From Dactylellina haptotyla (Eukaryota; Ascomycota; Orbiliomycetes; Orbiliales; Orbiliaceae): a stretch of 64,000 nucleotides of DNA. Position 1 is the first letter of the stretch. Each line of letters begins with the position of its first letter. The stretch covers positions 682,001 through 746,000 of the forward strand of contig CM062380.1 in the NCBI GenBank assembly GCA_031310005.1, given 5' to 3'. Made by a program: the position numbers and the translations under genes. Below the pieces are notes generated by a model that worked only from the letters and a program-made list of their open reading frames with translations, was not told the DNA's origin and ran no database searches. Positions 24,001-34,699 of the stretch are shown here, one piece after another.

Positions 24001-26507
24001 CTCTCATTTGATGATATCTTTTCCTCGAATTTTGCTAATTCCGTAATATATTGTTTCAACGTGTAGTGAAAGAAAGTAACTGTGCTATCGCTCTCGTTAT
24101 ACTCGAGGAGATTCCCACACCGTTTGATGATCTTCCAGCGGTCATCTTCAGTTGCGATTTTGCTCGGGTCAAGCTGTCGATCGTCGGTGTCAACAGCGAT
24201 AGCTTCAATAAGTTCGTCTATAGTCAAAGGCCGTTTGGCATGATACACCCAATTATAAACTCTTTTGCATGTAACCCGGGCTCTAGGGTTATCAGAGCCA
24301 ACGAAAATCCGTTTGAGACCTCGTTCGTAAGTTTCGTAAAGCCCGATTGGTAGTTGATCTAGTGTATCCTCGACCTCCCCATCCGTAGCGCAGTCGCAAA
24401 GGTCCTACATACTATTCTTAACTTCACCTAGTCTGATATTGAGGGAATTACTTGGGGGCAAAGTGTACCTTTAATTGCAGGGAGACCCAAAGGAACCTAA
24501 ATACCATGGTTTCCGCGTGAGTAAATCCTCCTGTACATTTGTCATTTTGTGAGGTTAACAGCTATCAAACGTACATGCCATCAGATTTGATAGTGAGCTT
24601 CTCAACGACCTTATCGTAGAGTTTTTCGTTGTGGAATTTCAAGAACCCTTTGGCCTTGAGCAAGCTTACTTGCTCGACAATATAACCGGTCAACTCGGTA
24701 GCGGGTTGTGAATTTGCTAAAGAGATAGTTGGATAATGCTGAAGGCTGTCCCGGATCTCGATATCATTCCGACTCGAGATATATATTGCGATAGGACTAT
24801 CAGGAGATGTAGACGCACGGTCTATCCACCTCCACAGCTCTCCTTTTGAGTGGTTATCGCATTCGTCAATTCCGTCGAGAACTATTCGGATATGCTTGTA
24901 TAGTCGTGCGAATTTGAAGAATAGTTCCATTGCGTCCTCAAACTCTAGTGACCGGCTGCTCTGCACGGCATATTCTAGATCTTCTAAGATACTCTCAGGT
25001 GTGCCTGTTTGTCCAGATTTGAGAAGCATCTGTTTGATAAAACTTTGGAGGATAGTCGCTGGGGACAATGAATCTTCTTCCTTGAAGTCGCACAAGTAAG
25101 AAAGAGCAATCGCTTGATCTAAATTTTTCACGATCTCGAGTTGGTTCTCGTATACCCATCCGCTATTGCAGATTGTCAGCTGTGAGTGAGAACGTCACCC
25201 GATTCCCGGGTAGACTTGGATTTGGTACCTGAGAATCGTTTTGCCAGAGCCGGCTATATGTTTTTGTCAGTTCGGTAACTTGTGTATATTTTATTCCTTA
25301 TTTTCTAGTGATTGCAGTGAACGTACCCTTCCCACGGACCCAAAGGTTCGTCGCACTCGAAGGGTCACACCAAGTTCTGTACGCCTTGCAACCAACAATC
25401 CATTGACATGTTCCGTCATGACGAGAGGTTTGCGATTGCTGCAATTTTTTGGCATAATTGTAGGTGCACAGCCTTGTCATGATAAGGTCCCACCTTTTTT
25501 CTAAACACTCACTCAATGAAAAGCATCAATACTTGTATACCAAAATGCACACATTCGGACCGGGCTTACTCTTTCTTCTAGATTCCTCTTCAATTCTTTG
25601 GCGTAGCATAATACTTCGTTCTGATTGCTGAAGCCTGCGTTCATCTTCTTGCGCCTGGCGTTCCCGAGATGCCTCTATCATATGAGACAACCCTGCCTCC
25701 TTCTCGACATTGGCTTTGTGTCTACGGAAACGATCCATCACGTCTCCAAATTGTTTTTCAAACGGCTTCCATATCAATTTAATTGCCATTTTAGCACTGG
25801 GAGAGAACACTCCCGACTTATTCTTCGCATCTCTTCCTTTGAGAAACACCCGTTTCGCAGCTGTGCAAAATTCTAAAATGTCGATATATACGAGCGACAA
25901 CGCATGCAACAGGTACGCCTCATTAGGAAACAGTTTTGCGTAGGAGCTGAATCGCGGCAGAACGTCGCCTATCCGCTCAAACATGTCCATAAGCTTTTCG
26001 TGGTATTTGCCGAACGACTCGGCTAACTATACGTGCCCATCAGGCAGAACGTTAGGGTCGTGTGATCGATATGATCCAACCCGTCTCTTTTTCATGAGAT
26101 TCGGGCCATGCCATGGCCATGTTTGTGCGTGGTGCTACTTACCGTGAGTACCACCCTCAAACCTCCCCACAGTGGACACAGAATGCCGGATTGAGCATTT
26201 GAGATCACATCCAATGCCGTACCATATTGCCCAATAGCGTCGACAATTGGCATCAATTTGGAGGCCATATACCAAGCTTTGCTGTCTCCCTGCACTTTTT
26301 TCTGTGCCGCGCTAGCAGCGTACAGAACATCTTCGACCTTGACATTGGCAAAACTCGCCTTCTCAGCGTCCGTCAAACCCTCCGTAAATCGATCTTTGGC
26401 GACTTGCCAAGGGTCCCGAAAAGTACTAGAACGGGGCGAGCCGAGAGATTTAGCTTGTTGAGCTCATGGACTTTCCGCTCCTAGATGGACAAGACTTACG
26501 GATTCAT
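21018..26507 (-). CDS. STAND/NLR-like protein: DUF7708 N-terminus, NACHT, long C-terminus
   Basis: Eight exons: 26500-26507 (8 bases, ATG), 26143-26425, 25570-26026, 25327-25500, 25229-25253, 24575-25162, 24469-24496 and 21018-24404; phases close at 1649 aa. The N-terminus (FRDPWQVAKDRF, VDAIGQYGTALDVISNA, LAESFGKYHEKLMDMFERIG) matches the DUF7708 domain of fungal NACHT proteins. A charged coiled coil (EASRERQAQEDERRLQQSER) leads to NACHT: GTCQWIVGCKAYRTW, Walker A VRGKAGSGKTIL, Walker B IRIVLDGIDECD, then SDGMFLWVSLQLK and HAKRPLTIDELIEAI. The last 1000 or so residues hold a few degenerate ankyrin-like units (for example DSHGRTLVHIACYNASFAVF) in otherwise unfamiliar helical sequence. DUF7708 has no known activity. 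The first exon, joined by GTAAGT...TTCTAG, is the least certain. Confidence 0.88.
25229..25253 (-). other. 25-base micro-exon coding the Walker A P-loop (DUF7708 STAND gene)
   Basis: Lies between introns 25254-25326 (73 bases) and 25163-25228 (66 bases). It enters in phase 1, leaves in phase 2 and codes AGSGKTIL. It has the same length, phase and protein position as the micro-exon at 17837-17861. Confidence 0.82.
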
Positions 26508-28041
26508 CTTGAAGGAGTCATGAACAAGCGATAGTGTCGTTTTCCAGAATCAATTGTGAGGACATCGTTTTGAGGCTGGAAGACTATCGCCGTCTTTCTG
26601 ATATGGTGGTGTCAAAAGACCAATGCCTTGCAGCAACCCATCGTCCCCACAGCCCCAACGTGATCACAAGGATCCTGCCCCGGAAGCCAGACACCCCCGC
26701 CACCTTGATAGACCCCGGCAGTCTCTCACATTTCCCCATCCACTCATTCTCACTCTTCTGCCGTCACACTCTCGTAGGCACTCGTATCTCTCACAGAGTG
26801 CCGTCAATTGGTACCGAATCGAAGGTCGTCTCAGCCCTGCGGCAGGATTATGTGAGACTCCAACACTCTCAACGCAGCGGTGGGTATACGTACCTCCGCT
26901 GCGGAAGCGTTTTGGTACAAGACTACTCACCCATGTGCAAAGATTATTGGGTCTCTTTTTTCAAATTCGAGTTTCATCCCAGTTACGCGGCTGGGCGCAG
27001 CTCGCATGCCAAGACGGCTCCCAACTCAAACCTTGATTGAGCACCCTGAGGTCGAATAGAGTTACGCACATCGGATTTCAGTCGCTACTGATATCCCTAT
27101 CAGTCGACACAACTGTTATAAATACTTGACCGTTTTTCGTAATCTTTAGCGGCTGAAGCGTCCTGGTGTACAGAACGTGGTCCAGGCTGGGGTGGGGGGG
27201 CGTTTTTTCCCCAAGACCCAGCCTTTGGTTCGAAGCCTTGTGGGTACTTTGAGGCAAAAAAGCGGACTATCTCGATTAATTTCGCTAAACCAGGCCATGT
27301 TTCGACGGAACATACGATATACACGTATAGCTTGGGATCCCCTTTCCCAAATCAGACCCGTGGAAATATGCATAAAACTTGACCTGTCGAGAGATTTTGA
27401 CCGAATACAGTAGGCTTTGCGAGGTGCTTCACATTTGTACACTACCACCGCCTGCAACAGCTGACCATCTATCAATGCACCTCCCATACTTGCACCTGGC
27501 CTGCCGTTCTTCGTACTGATCCCTCGCTTGGCCTCTGGCTGTGTTTCTTTTTTCCCGCTTGCCCTTTTTACACTCATATCGACTTCGTATTCGATAGACA
27601 TGTATTTCTGATATTCCTGTGCCACCCAGACAAGGGGAAAGTCCCCTGCGGAAATTTTCTTTTCCAAAACAGGATTTGCCTATTCTGACAGGTGCGCGTC
27701 AGCGCCCCCCCTCAGCCGTGGGCCAAATGAAGGTGGTGAAGCCGAGATGTGTCTCAATTTACTGGCACACACAAAATATATATACTCAGCCTAGGAATAG
27801 AGTGCCGTTATGAGCGGCACAAAAATATCTTCATCGTCCAATCCTTCAGTCTACCAATTCCAACAACCCTTTTCCTTCGCCGTACAGGAGATCCGACACA
27901 AACAACATCGACGTCCCGATCCGGTCTGTGTTGCCCCCCGACAAAAAATCACGCTCAACGCAACAAACAACACCTCGAGCCCCTAATCCGCATCTCCTTA
28001 CAACCAACTATCGCCACCTCGACCCCCAGGGGGCCTTGAAT
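26508..28041. other. Intergenic region with ambiguous open frames
   Basis: Several overlapping frames on both strands (26534-27040 +, 26664-26930 -, 27146-27603 -) but none with a recognisable domain. The minus frame beginning at ATG 27603 has the most protein-like start (Lys/Glu-rich) but I cannot support it as a gene. The 3' part is the promoter and CA-rich leader of the mannosyltransferase gene. Confidence 0.4.
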
Positions 28042-29559
28042 ATGGCGTCCGCCATGTTGGCTCGACTTTTCCAACAAGACTACCAGCCAATCCCGAATTC
28101 GGCGTACGAGGTAGAGAATACTTCAGCATCTCGGAGGCATCATGTGCCCAGCAATTGCTACAATAGATACAGAGGCTGTAGCACAGGCAGGGCGAAATGG
28201 AGGAAGTTACTACTCCGGGGCCTGTTAATCACAATAGGTGCAAATTTCGTATTATTACTGTTAACACCAATCTTTAACCCATCATATTCGAAAAGGCCGG
28301 CACATTTCTCCGGTAGAAACGTCCGTAACGAAACGGTATTCATCGCCGCAAACATCATCGACGAAGGGTTGATAAGAGGGGCGTGGGGGAGGTCTGTCCG
28401 CGGCCTGGTGGAACTGATAGGCCCTGAGAACGTCTTTCTGAGCATCTACGAAAACGACAGCGGGCCTGGCGTCAAATCGGCTCTGAAGGAGTTCGCCGCA
28501 GATATCAATTGCCGGTCCGCAGTCGTCTCCGGCCATATCGACAAATCCAAACTCCCTACCGTCCAAATCCTCCCCCACGACGCTCGGGTCAAACGTATCA
28601 GATATCTCGCCGATGTCCGAAACAATGCCATCAAACCCATCACAAACTTCGAACTCCTTCATTCTACGACTGCCCCGTTCTCTACACCCCTCACAAAGTT
28701 CGATAAACTCCTATTCCTCAACGATATCGTTTTCTCGCCTCGAGATGCTGCCGATCTACTCTTCTCCACAAACATGCAAGCCGATGGAAGGACAAGGTAC
28801 AATGCAGCCTGTGCCATGGACTTCATCGACCCCATCAAATTCTACGACCGCCTCGCCCTGCGCGATAACGAATACTTCGAGAGCGGACTACCGATATACC
28901 CTTGGTTCGTTCGGACTGGACAACGAGCCGAGAGCTGGCACGATGTGATCAACCAAAAGGATGCAGTGCGAGTTAAGAGCTGTTGGGGTGGTATGATTGC
29001 CTTTGAGGCCCGTTGGTTCACCGAGAGTCTCGGGAAAGATCTGACGCCACTGCAATTCCGGTCCGAACCTGACACTTTCTGGGACGCATCAGAATGCTGC
29101 CTGGTCAACGCAGATCTCGAGTATCTTGTCCAAAAAGTGGACGGTACACCGGTCGAGACTTTTGTCAACCCGTACATACGGGTGGCCTACAACGAGAAAA
29201 CATTCAAATGGCTCGAGTTCACACGAAGATTCGAGCGATTAGGACTGCTCTTACAGATGGGAATCAGTTGGCTTTCAGGGATGCCCCGAATCTCAGCGCG
29301 TATCGGCGAGGTAACTGGGGAGAAAGTAATCCGCCAGGAATGGGTTTATACAGAGCCGACAAATCAAGAGGGTCGCGATATAGACAACCAGGATTATACT
29401 CTCGAAGATATACCGAAATTCGGGTCGTGGCAAAAGGAAGAAAGAACAGTAACCCCAGGCGGGTACTGTGGATTTCCTGGTCTTTTAGCGTTGAAGAATC
29501 ATTATAACGAAAACGAGAGGCCGTGGGAGAGCATACGTTCCGTGGCGGCGGCAGAATAA
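28042..29559 (+). CDS. CAP59/CMT1-type mannosyltransferase (GT69)
   Basis: A single exon of 505 aa; ATG 28042 is the first ATG in frame (upstream frame has only GTG). It is a type II Golgi-like membrane protein: a short cytosolic tail, a membrane anchor at about 55-77 (LLLRGLLITIGANFVLLLLT) and a lumenal catalytic region. The family pattern is clear: ETVFIAANIIDEGLIRGAWG, GPENVFLSIYENDSGPG, LPTVQILPHDARVKRIRYLA, FDKLLFLNDIVFSPRDAADL, YNAACAMDFIDPIKFYD and FRSEPDTFWDASECCL. In Cryptococcus the relatives Cmt1p and Cap59p act in alpha-1,3-mannose transfer and capsule formation; in ascomycetes they probably act on wall or secreted glycans. It is convergent with the CorA-like gene, 247 bases apart. 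Confidence 0.93.
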   Translation: MASAMLARLFQQDYQPIPNSAYEVENTSASRRHHVPSNCYNRYRGCSTGRAKWRKLLLRGLLITIGANFVLLLLTPIFNPSYSKRPAHFSGRNVRNETVFIAANIIDEGLIRGAWGRSVRGLVELIGPENVFLSIYENDSGPGVKSALKEFAADINCRSAVVSGHIDKSKLPTVQILPHDARVKRIRYLADVRNNAIKPITNFELLHSTTAPFSTPLTKFDKLLFLNDIVFSPRDAADLLFSTNMQADGRTRYNAACAMDFIDPIKFYDRLALRDNEYFESGLPIYPWFVRTGQRAESWHDVINQKDAVRVKSCWGGMIAFEARWFTESLGKDLTPLQFRSEPDTFWDASECCLVNADLEYLVQKVDGTPVETFVNPYIRVAYNEKTFKWLEFTRRFERLGLLLQMGISWLSGMPRISARIGEVTGEKVIRQEWVYTEPTNQEGRDIDNQDYTLEDIPKFGSWQKEERTVTPGGYCGFPGLLALKNHYNENERPWESIRSVAAAE

Positions 29560-29630
29560 AAATATAGACTTAATACTTTAACGACTTTATGAAATATTAG
29601 ATACCAGCGCTGATGTTGATTAAAAAAATT

Positions 29631-29656
29631 TAATAATAATATTAATAATAATAATT
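29631..29656. repeat. Imperfect (TAA)n microsatellite
   Basis: A short run of TAA units with one interruption in the shared 3' region of two convergent genes. Confidence 0.7.
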
Positions 29657-29806
29657 ACTATCATCAAATAGTTCCGAAGACTGAGATTTTGTTTGTTTTA
29701 AATTTCGTATAAATTCGTGAGGAGATTTCAAGACAGTGCTGATGACCTCATCCAACTATCGTATCGTCAAATTATTTAAAGTACAAGATTACTAATACAA
29801 CAATTA

Positions 29807-31573
29807 TTACACCATCTTTTCCGCCATTTTCAAATCCTTAGCTTCGTGTTTTACAATCGCCCGCCGATATACAATTCGTGCAAATTTAGACCATTGTTTT
29901 CCAAACAGGAACCCATCGTCAACGAGCCACTCGAAATCACCGAGCTCGTCGTGTGCCTCTCCTACGGTGAAAAGCGAGGTCGATAGCCGCCGATTGATAT
30001 CCTTCCTGTGCGTGAATGAAAATAAAGCATAAAATACACCCAGCAGCCATGAACAACCAAACGCCGTTCTTAATGTTTCTGATCCCTTCCACCTCTTGCG
30101 AATAGCATGGGATATCATCCCAGATACGACGGCAACGATTATTGTGCCGACCGCAATAACAACGGAAACGATGATAAACGATGTCAAGCGGGGTACTTTA
30201 TCGTCCGCTTGCCACTCCCTGATGTTCATACCGAATACGGAAGTTGCGAATGTCAGCGGTACGAAGACGAATGCCAGCCTAGTTAGTTTATTCACGCTTT
30301 CACTCTGAATGATAGATTGTTTCGCTTCGTTGATAGACTCTGTGGCAGCCTCCCTATTGAGAGCATCAGTCACAGACTGCTGCACCAATGCTGCCTTATC
30401 CCTGAGGAAATCCAAGTCCTGAAATGCGCAGTCTAGCTTCTCTTGTAAAAAGACCGATGTCTCAGTCGAACAATTCAACCAAGGTAGCCTCATGTGGGTT
30501 TTGAGAGACGTCGTTGTTGTAAATATCTCTTGTTGGAACCCTTCACTAGTAATGTAGGCATTGTACGGATCTCTCTCCAAAAGGTTGTGCGGCAGTCTCC
30601 GCTCATATAACTTCTCTTCCGCCCAAGTGAGCAACATTGAAGTTTCCAAAGCGCAAAGGTGCAATAGTGGAAGTATAAGGTATATGGGGTGTTCGCACGA
30701 CAAGTCTACTTCGTGAGGCTGGAATTCGGATAATCTTCGTAGATATCGGTACGTGAGATTCATCCGTGAAGGTACCGCTAAAGATACGGAGGACATCTGC
30801 CGTTTACGAATAGTAGGTCTATCAAAATCTCTCAACGCAGCTTCCAAGTTCTCAGTTGGTGAATCCATGAGCACAAGAACTGTACGACGGTTAGCATACG
30901 TAAGCTTTTTTCCATATTTGCTGTCCGATTGGTAGTACAAACCCGTATTCGTTTTAACCCTGGCATCACCAGGTTGAAGTAAAACACACGTGCTCTTTCC
31001 GCCCCCAAAATGTATCTCAATTGGTGATCTTGCAGCTTCCGACGGCAAGTAAGGGGTGGCAAAGTAAGTCGACGGCTTTGGAAACAAGGTCCCCATATGC
31101 TCGATGAATACCCTCGGGTCGATATCTAGATCATACCCAATCGTCTTCAAGATATGCCGGTCTATTTCCTTCTCATGCGACACAACAATCAGCCGGAGTT
31201 CGACGACCTCGTCCAACTCGTCCAGCATGGTCTGCACTTCCTCCGCGTTGTTACATATGCCATGTATTATCGGCTGCATGGGGTTCGGATTCGACCCGAT
31301 GAAGTCGATGAAATACACCGTCGTCTTCCCCTCATCAGATCCATCTTGCCGTTCCAGATAACACTTCAAGGCGTCTATGTCCGGATGCCGGTGAACGATC
31401 TGACAGACGTAATCATAGTAATCCCGATACAACGGGTCCTCGGATGACTGCGTTTCGGGTAAGCTGATGACCGACGTGGAACGCAGCTCCGGTGCCGCAA
31501 AATTCAAGGTCAGAGACTCTACGCTGCCATTCTCAAACGCGCAGATATCGCCATGGATATCCGCGTCGGTCAT
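29807..31573 (-). CDS. CorA-like divalent cation transporter
   Basis: A single exon of 588 aa starting with MTDADIHGD. The long N-terminal soluble part matches the fungal CorA-like cytosolic domain. Near the C-terminus lies the pore signature FVFVPLTFATSVFGMNI, with GMN at residues 448-450, followed by a second membrane helix (SFIIVSVVIAVGTIIVAVVS). A third hydrophobic stretch (CSWLLGVFYALFSF) comes about 30 residues later and is not part of the usual two-helix unit. The tail is basic. Classical CorA proteins move Mg2+ across the plasma or mitochondrial membrane; the diverged fungal members are not well characterised, so ion and membrane are open. I see no mitochondrial presequence. Confidence 0.88.
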   Translation of the reverse strand: MTDADIHGDICAFENGSVESLTLNFAAPELRSTSVISLPETQSSEDPLYRDYYDYVCQIVHRHPDIDALKCYLERQDGSDEGKTTVYFIDFIGSNPNPMQPIIHGICNNAEEVQTMLDELDEVVELRLIVVSHEKEIDRHILKTIGYDLDIDPRVFIEHMGTLFPKPSTYFATPYLPSEAARSPIEIHFGGGKSTCVLLQPGDARVKTNTGLYYQSDSKYGKKLTYANRRTVLVLMDSPTENLEAALRDFDRPTIRKRQMSSVSLAVPSRMNLTYRYLRRLSEFQPHEVDLSCEHPIYLILPLLHLCALETSMLLTWAEEKLYERRLPHNLLERDPYNAYITSEGFQQEIFTTTTSLKTHMRLPWLNCSTETSVFLQEKLDCAFQDLDFLRDKAALVQQSVTDALNREAATESINEAKQSIIQSESVNKLTRLAFVFVPLTFATSVFGMNIREWQADDKVPRLTSFIIVSVVIAVGTIIVAVVSGMISHAIRKRWKGSETLRTAFGCSWLLGVFYALFSFTHRKDINRRLSTSLFTVGEAHDELGDFEWLVDDGFLFGKQWSKFARIVYRRAIVKHEAKDLKMAEKMV

Positions 31574-32867
31574 GCTGGAGGGGCCGGCATATGTACGGGC
31601 TTCGTTTATGCTGAGCTGACCCAGATATGCTGCGCGTATGGAGCCGCGGTTAATGGGGCTCGGGTGGTATGCAGAAAGAGCATGAGCTTTTCATCAGCCT
31701 TTTTTTTCGTCTTCGTGGATACCAAGCGGGTTTTGATAGCTCCTTATGGAGGTTTTGGAGATGTCAAGCTAAACAGCGAACAGGCTCGTTATGGCTGGGA
31801 GGCACCTTCGAAGGCTGTTTTCCTGCGGTTTTGTTCGCATGGGTCATTTGTCCCGGGATTCTTCGTTTATACGGTCTGATTGGTGGGCGCGACACTGCCA
31901 ATTATCACAGACTCAACACGCTTCTACGTTAACCCAAAGCGGCAGTTGACAGGATTCGGCATCGACACAACACCTGCGAGCTAAGGGCGTGATGTTTGAG
32001 ACAGGTTTTGCGCGCTAGGTTTATTGTTGTGTCCGCGCGTCCAATCTTCTTACTAAAGGTATAAGGAGCTTTACCCCTTAAATATTCTAAATTTGAGTCT
32101 TTTTGGATCTCATCCGGCATCCTCGTTCTAAGATCTTGATTGTGTAGCTTGAAGGTGCAGTAGAGAGAAGAATGGAACAAAGACAATGAATTGGCTGAAT
32201 AGCATCTCCATCGAGACGGCCGTCTAAAAAAAGTCTAGAAAACCCGGGAAAGAACTCTTAAATTGAAATCCAAGGTTTCCAGTGTCTAATAGATGGTATG
32301 AATGATACCACTAGCTAAATCAACACATACGAGTGCACAGTGTAGAAGCAGTGTTATCTGATATACGGCGGTATAGTCGAATACGGCCAAATGCGGGGCT
32401 ATTCGATAAAGCTGAAGTTCCTGCAGTGGCTGAGTATGAATGAATTATATATAGACTTATATAATTATCGATGAATAACACTCTCATAATATGTTATAGC
32501 CAAATTTGCTTTCAGGAGATGCAATTTTATTCTCATTTTATACTGGAACCTCATGAACCTTTTAAAGACCGATAGAATATATTAATATATACATTTAATT
32601 GTAAAGAAAAGGAGTTATTTCCCATTTTCTAACTCAGACTTTTGATTTTCATATCCAAAAACTTTTCCCGCCAATCCCATTTCCAATTAGTCAAAACTTT
32701 TTTTGTATCCATCTTTAAACCAAAAACTTTTCCTTTATGAAGAAACAAGAACTTTTTATCGCTATATTTATACACTTTTGTTGTTATTGTTGCCTTTAAT
32801 TCTTTCGCTCGTGCCTCACAAATCTTCTTAGGCAACTCCGTACTATAATTATCTCAATGTGAGATAT
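31574..32867. other. AT-rich intergenic region
   Basis: Promoter of the CorA-like gene and 3' region of the secreted-protein gene. A 68-codon minus frame at 32629-32835 is Lys-rich because the sequence is AT-rich. No gene seen. Confidence 0.45.
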
Positions 32868-33398
32868 TTAGTTGGAGGTTGGCTCGCACTGGTAAGCCCA
32901 TTCGGTCTTGTGTGCAACAGTGACGGTGGCAGTCTTGCCACCTGGGATAACTGGACCAGGACCGAAGTTCAAAGTCTCGGTCTTGACTGCGCAGCCGTTG
33001 CAGGCAACACGGCTGAAGGCAGTGACGGTGGTCTCGTAGACAGTCTCAGTTGGAGAGAGATCCATGTGAGGAGCGATGCGGATGGTAGTGGTGCACTCTG
33101 GGCCCTTGGTAGGCTTGCACTGGTAGGCGAGCTCAGTGGTGGCATCGACGGTGACGGTAGCAGTCTTGCCGCCTGGGATGACTGGGCCGTGGCCGAATGG
33201 CAAGAACTCGGTCTTGAGAACGCAGCCATCGCACTCAACACGGGCAAAGTTGGTAACAGTGGTGGCATAGACGGTCTTGGTTGGAGAAAGATCCATCTTT
33301 GGGAACATGCGGAGAGTGGTAGTGCACTGAGGAACCACAGCTGGGAGAGCGAGGGCGGAACCGGCCAAGGAGAGAACGGCGACGACTGGGAAGAACAT
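32868..33398 (-). CDS. Small secreted protein with two tandem CxxC repeats
   Basis: A single exon of 176 aa. A signal peptide (MFFPVVAVLSLAGSALA) is followed by two copies of a 73-residue unit. The copies start at CTTTLRMFPKMDLSPTKTVY and CTTTIRIAPHMDLSPTETVY and share 53 of 73 positions by my count. Each has four Cys: one at the start, a CxxC pair near position 32-35 and one near the end (AYQC). Each also carries GPVIPGGKTATVTV without change. The predicted product is a mature extracellular protein of about 158 residues with eight Cys, probably four disulfides. I do not know its function; such proteins may be wall-associated or effector-like. The DNA of the copies is also similar, so the duplication may be recent or homogenised. 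Confidence 0.82.
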   Translation of the reverse strand: MFFPVVAVLSLAGSALALPAVVPQCTTTLRMFPKMDLSPTKTVYATTVTNFARVECDGCVLKTEFLPFGHGPVIPGGKTATVTVDATTELAYQCKPTKGPECTTTIRIAPHMDLSPTETVYETTVTAFSRVACNGCAVKTETLNFGPGPVIPGGKTATVTVAHKTEWAYQCEPTSN

Positions 33399-34699
33399 TT
33401 TTGCTGATTTGATTGAAAGTACTGTAAACTGAACAGTTAATAGAGAGTGGAGAGAATATTTATAACGAGAGACGAGCTCGAAAGTATATTAAGAAGTAGA
33501 ACGATGTGGATTGTGCGAAATGCAACAAAGATTGTTTGAATGAGTAGATGATTGACTGAGATGTGAATGTGATGCTGAATGAATTTTGTCAACAATGGAG
33601 GCTTCATGACACTCTTATATAGATAAATTCTTCGAAGCTATTCTGGTAAATATCTTAAAGGATCACGGTATAATCACCAAACATAACACCGCGCCGCTCT
33701 AGAACTTCTGCGCAGATGTGCTGCGGCTACCTCCGGATATTGGGATCCTGTCGGCAATGACACCAAAATGATGAGGTAGTGAGCTAAGCTAGTGATACCA
33801 ACTTCCTTTATCGTTATCCCTACCCGGGATTCGGGAGTCGCTGTGCCCTTCACGCCACATTCCAGTCCAATCGATGCTAGGGTAAGCGATAGTATCCCAT
33901 GTTTCTTGCAGAATTCTAGAAGCCGCACTACAGACTTTTCACCGATTGGCCTAGGTATACAACCCAATCGGCTGGAAATTGTTCCTTGAGGCGAGTTCGA
34001 TCATCAGTAAAGCCGCACCAGGTTGAACCTTGTTGAAAATCCTTTCTTCTATTCCATTTTTCCCTGAAAATTTTGACGTCGACAGGGCAAGGGAAAGAGG
34101 CATCGATATCGCTCGTTGTGTTGTGAATCGGTGGTGTTCCCTTTTGAACCCTTGCGAGTGCAGGCAAACAAACCGTCAAGATGATACAAAAATGACACCG
34201 AATATCCAGATGTTATCAAACCTCGGTTTATCGATCCTCAAGAATTATTGTTAATCAAAGTTGTGTGATTTTGACAATCAATGGCAGTTAAGCAATGCCA
34301 AATGTCTTGCCCAGACGTCGCTTCCCGTCCTCGCACGAAGACAAGCATTTGCAAAGCGTTTTTTGCACCTGCACCTGCATGGTATTCTGTTTTTCTCAAC
34401 AACAAGGGTGCCAGGTGCCAGGACAAGTTGCCTTGTCGGGTAGCTCTGCCCTGTCGCATGAACCAGCCTTCTCCAGAAAATTTTTCAAGAAGTTGGGTTA
34501 GCAGGTATTCAATGCGCTCTAATAATATCTCAGTAATGCGGCATTAGAGCTTAGATTTGGGAAGCTGTTTAAGAAAATTTCAATTCGGGCAAGGGATATA
34601 TGGCAACTCCATGGGACGGCTCAGCGCTATTGAGCTCATGTTAGTGTAGCGGCTGAAGTTATCGATTGGATACTATCGGTTCTAATAGCCTCATCTTGC
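33399..34699. other. Intergenic region with frame fragments
   Basis: The promoter of the secreted-protein gene includes an AT-rich TATA-like stretch near 33456-33462. Overlapping minus frames at 33674-33967 and 33928-34179 cannot be joined into a credible protein. Nothing else is seen. Confidence 0.4.

Noticed and set aside
26534-27040. 168-codon plus frame upstream of the DUF7708 STAND gene
   Set aside because: Other frames over the same bases are equally open, and no domain or sensible composition is visible.
27146-27667. 173-codon minus frame
   Set aside because: It has no ATG at its start. From ATG 27603 the first 60 or so residues look plausible, but nothing supports the rest.
33674-34179. 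Two overlapping minus frames that could be one protein
   Set aside because: Joining them needs a frame change without a splice site, and the result matches no family I know.
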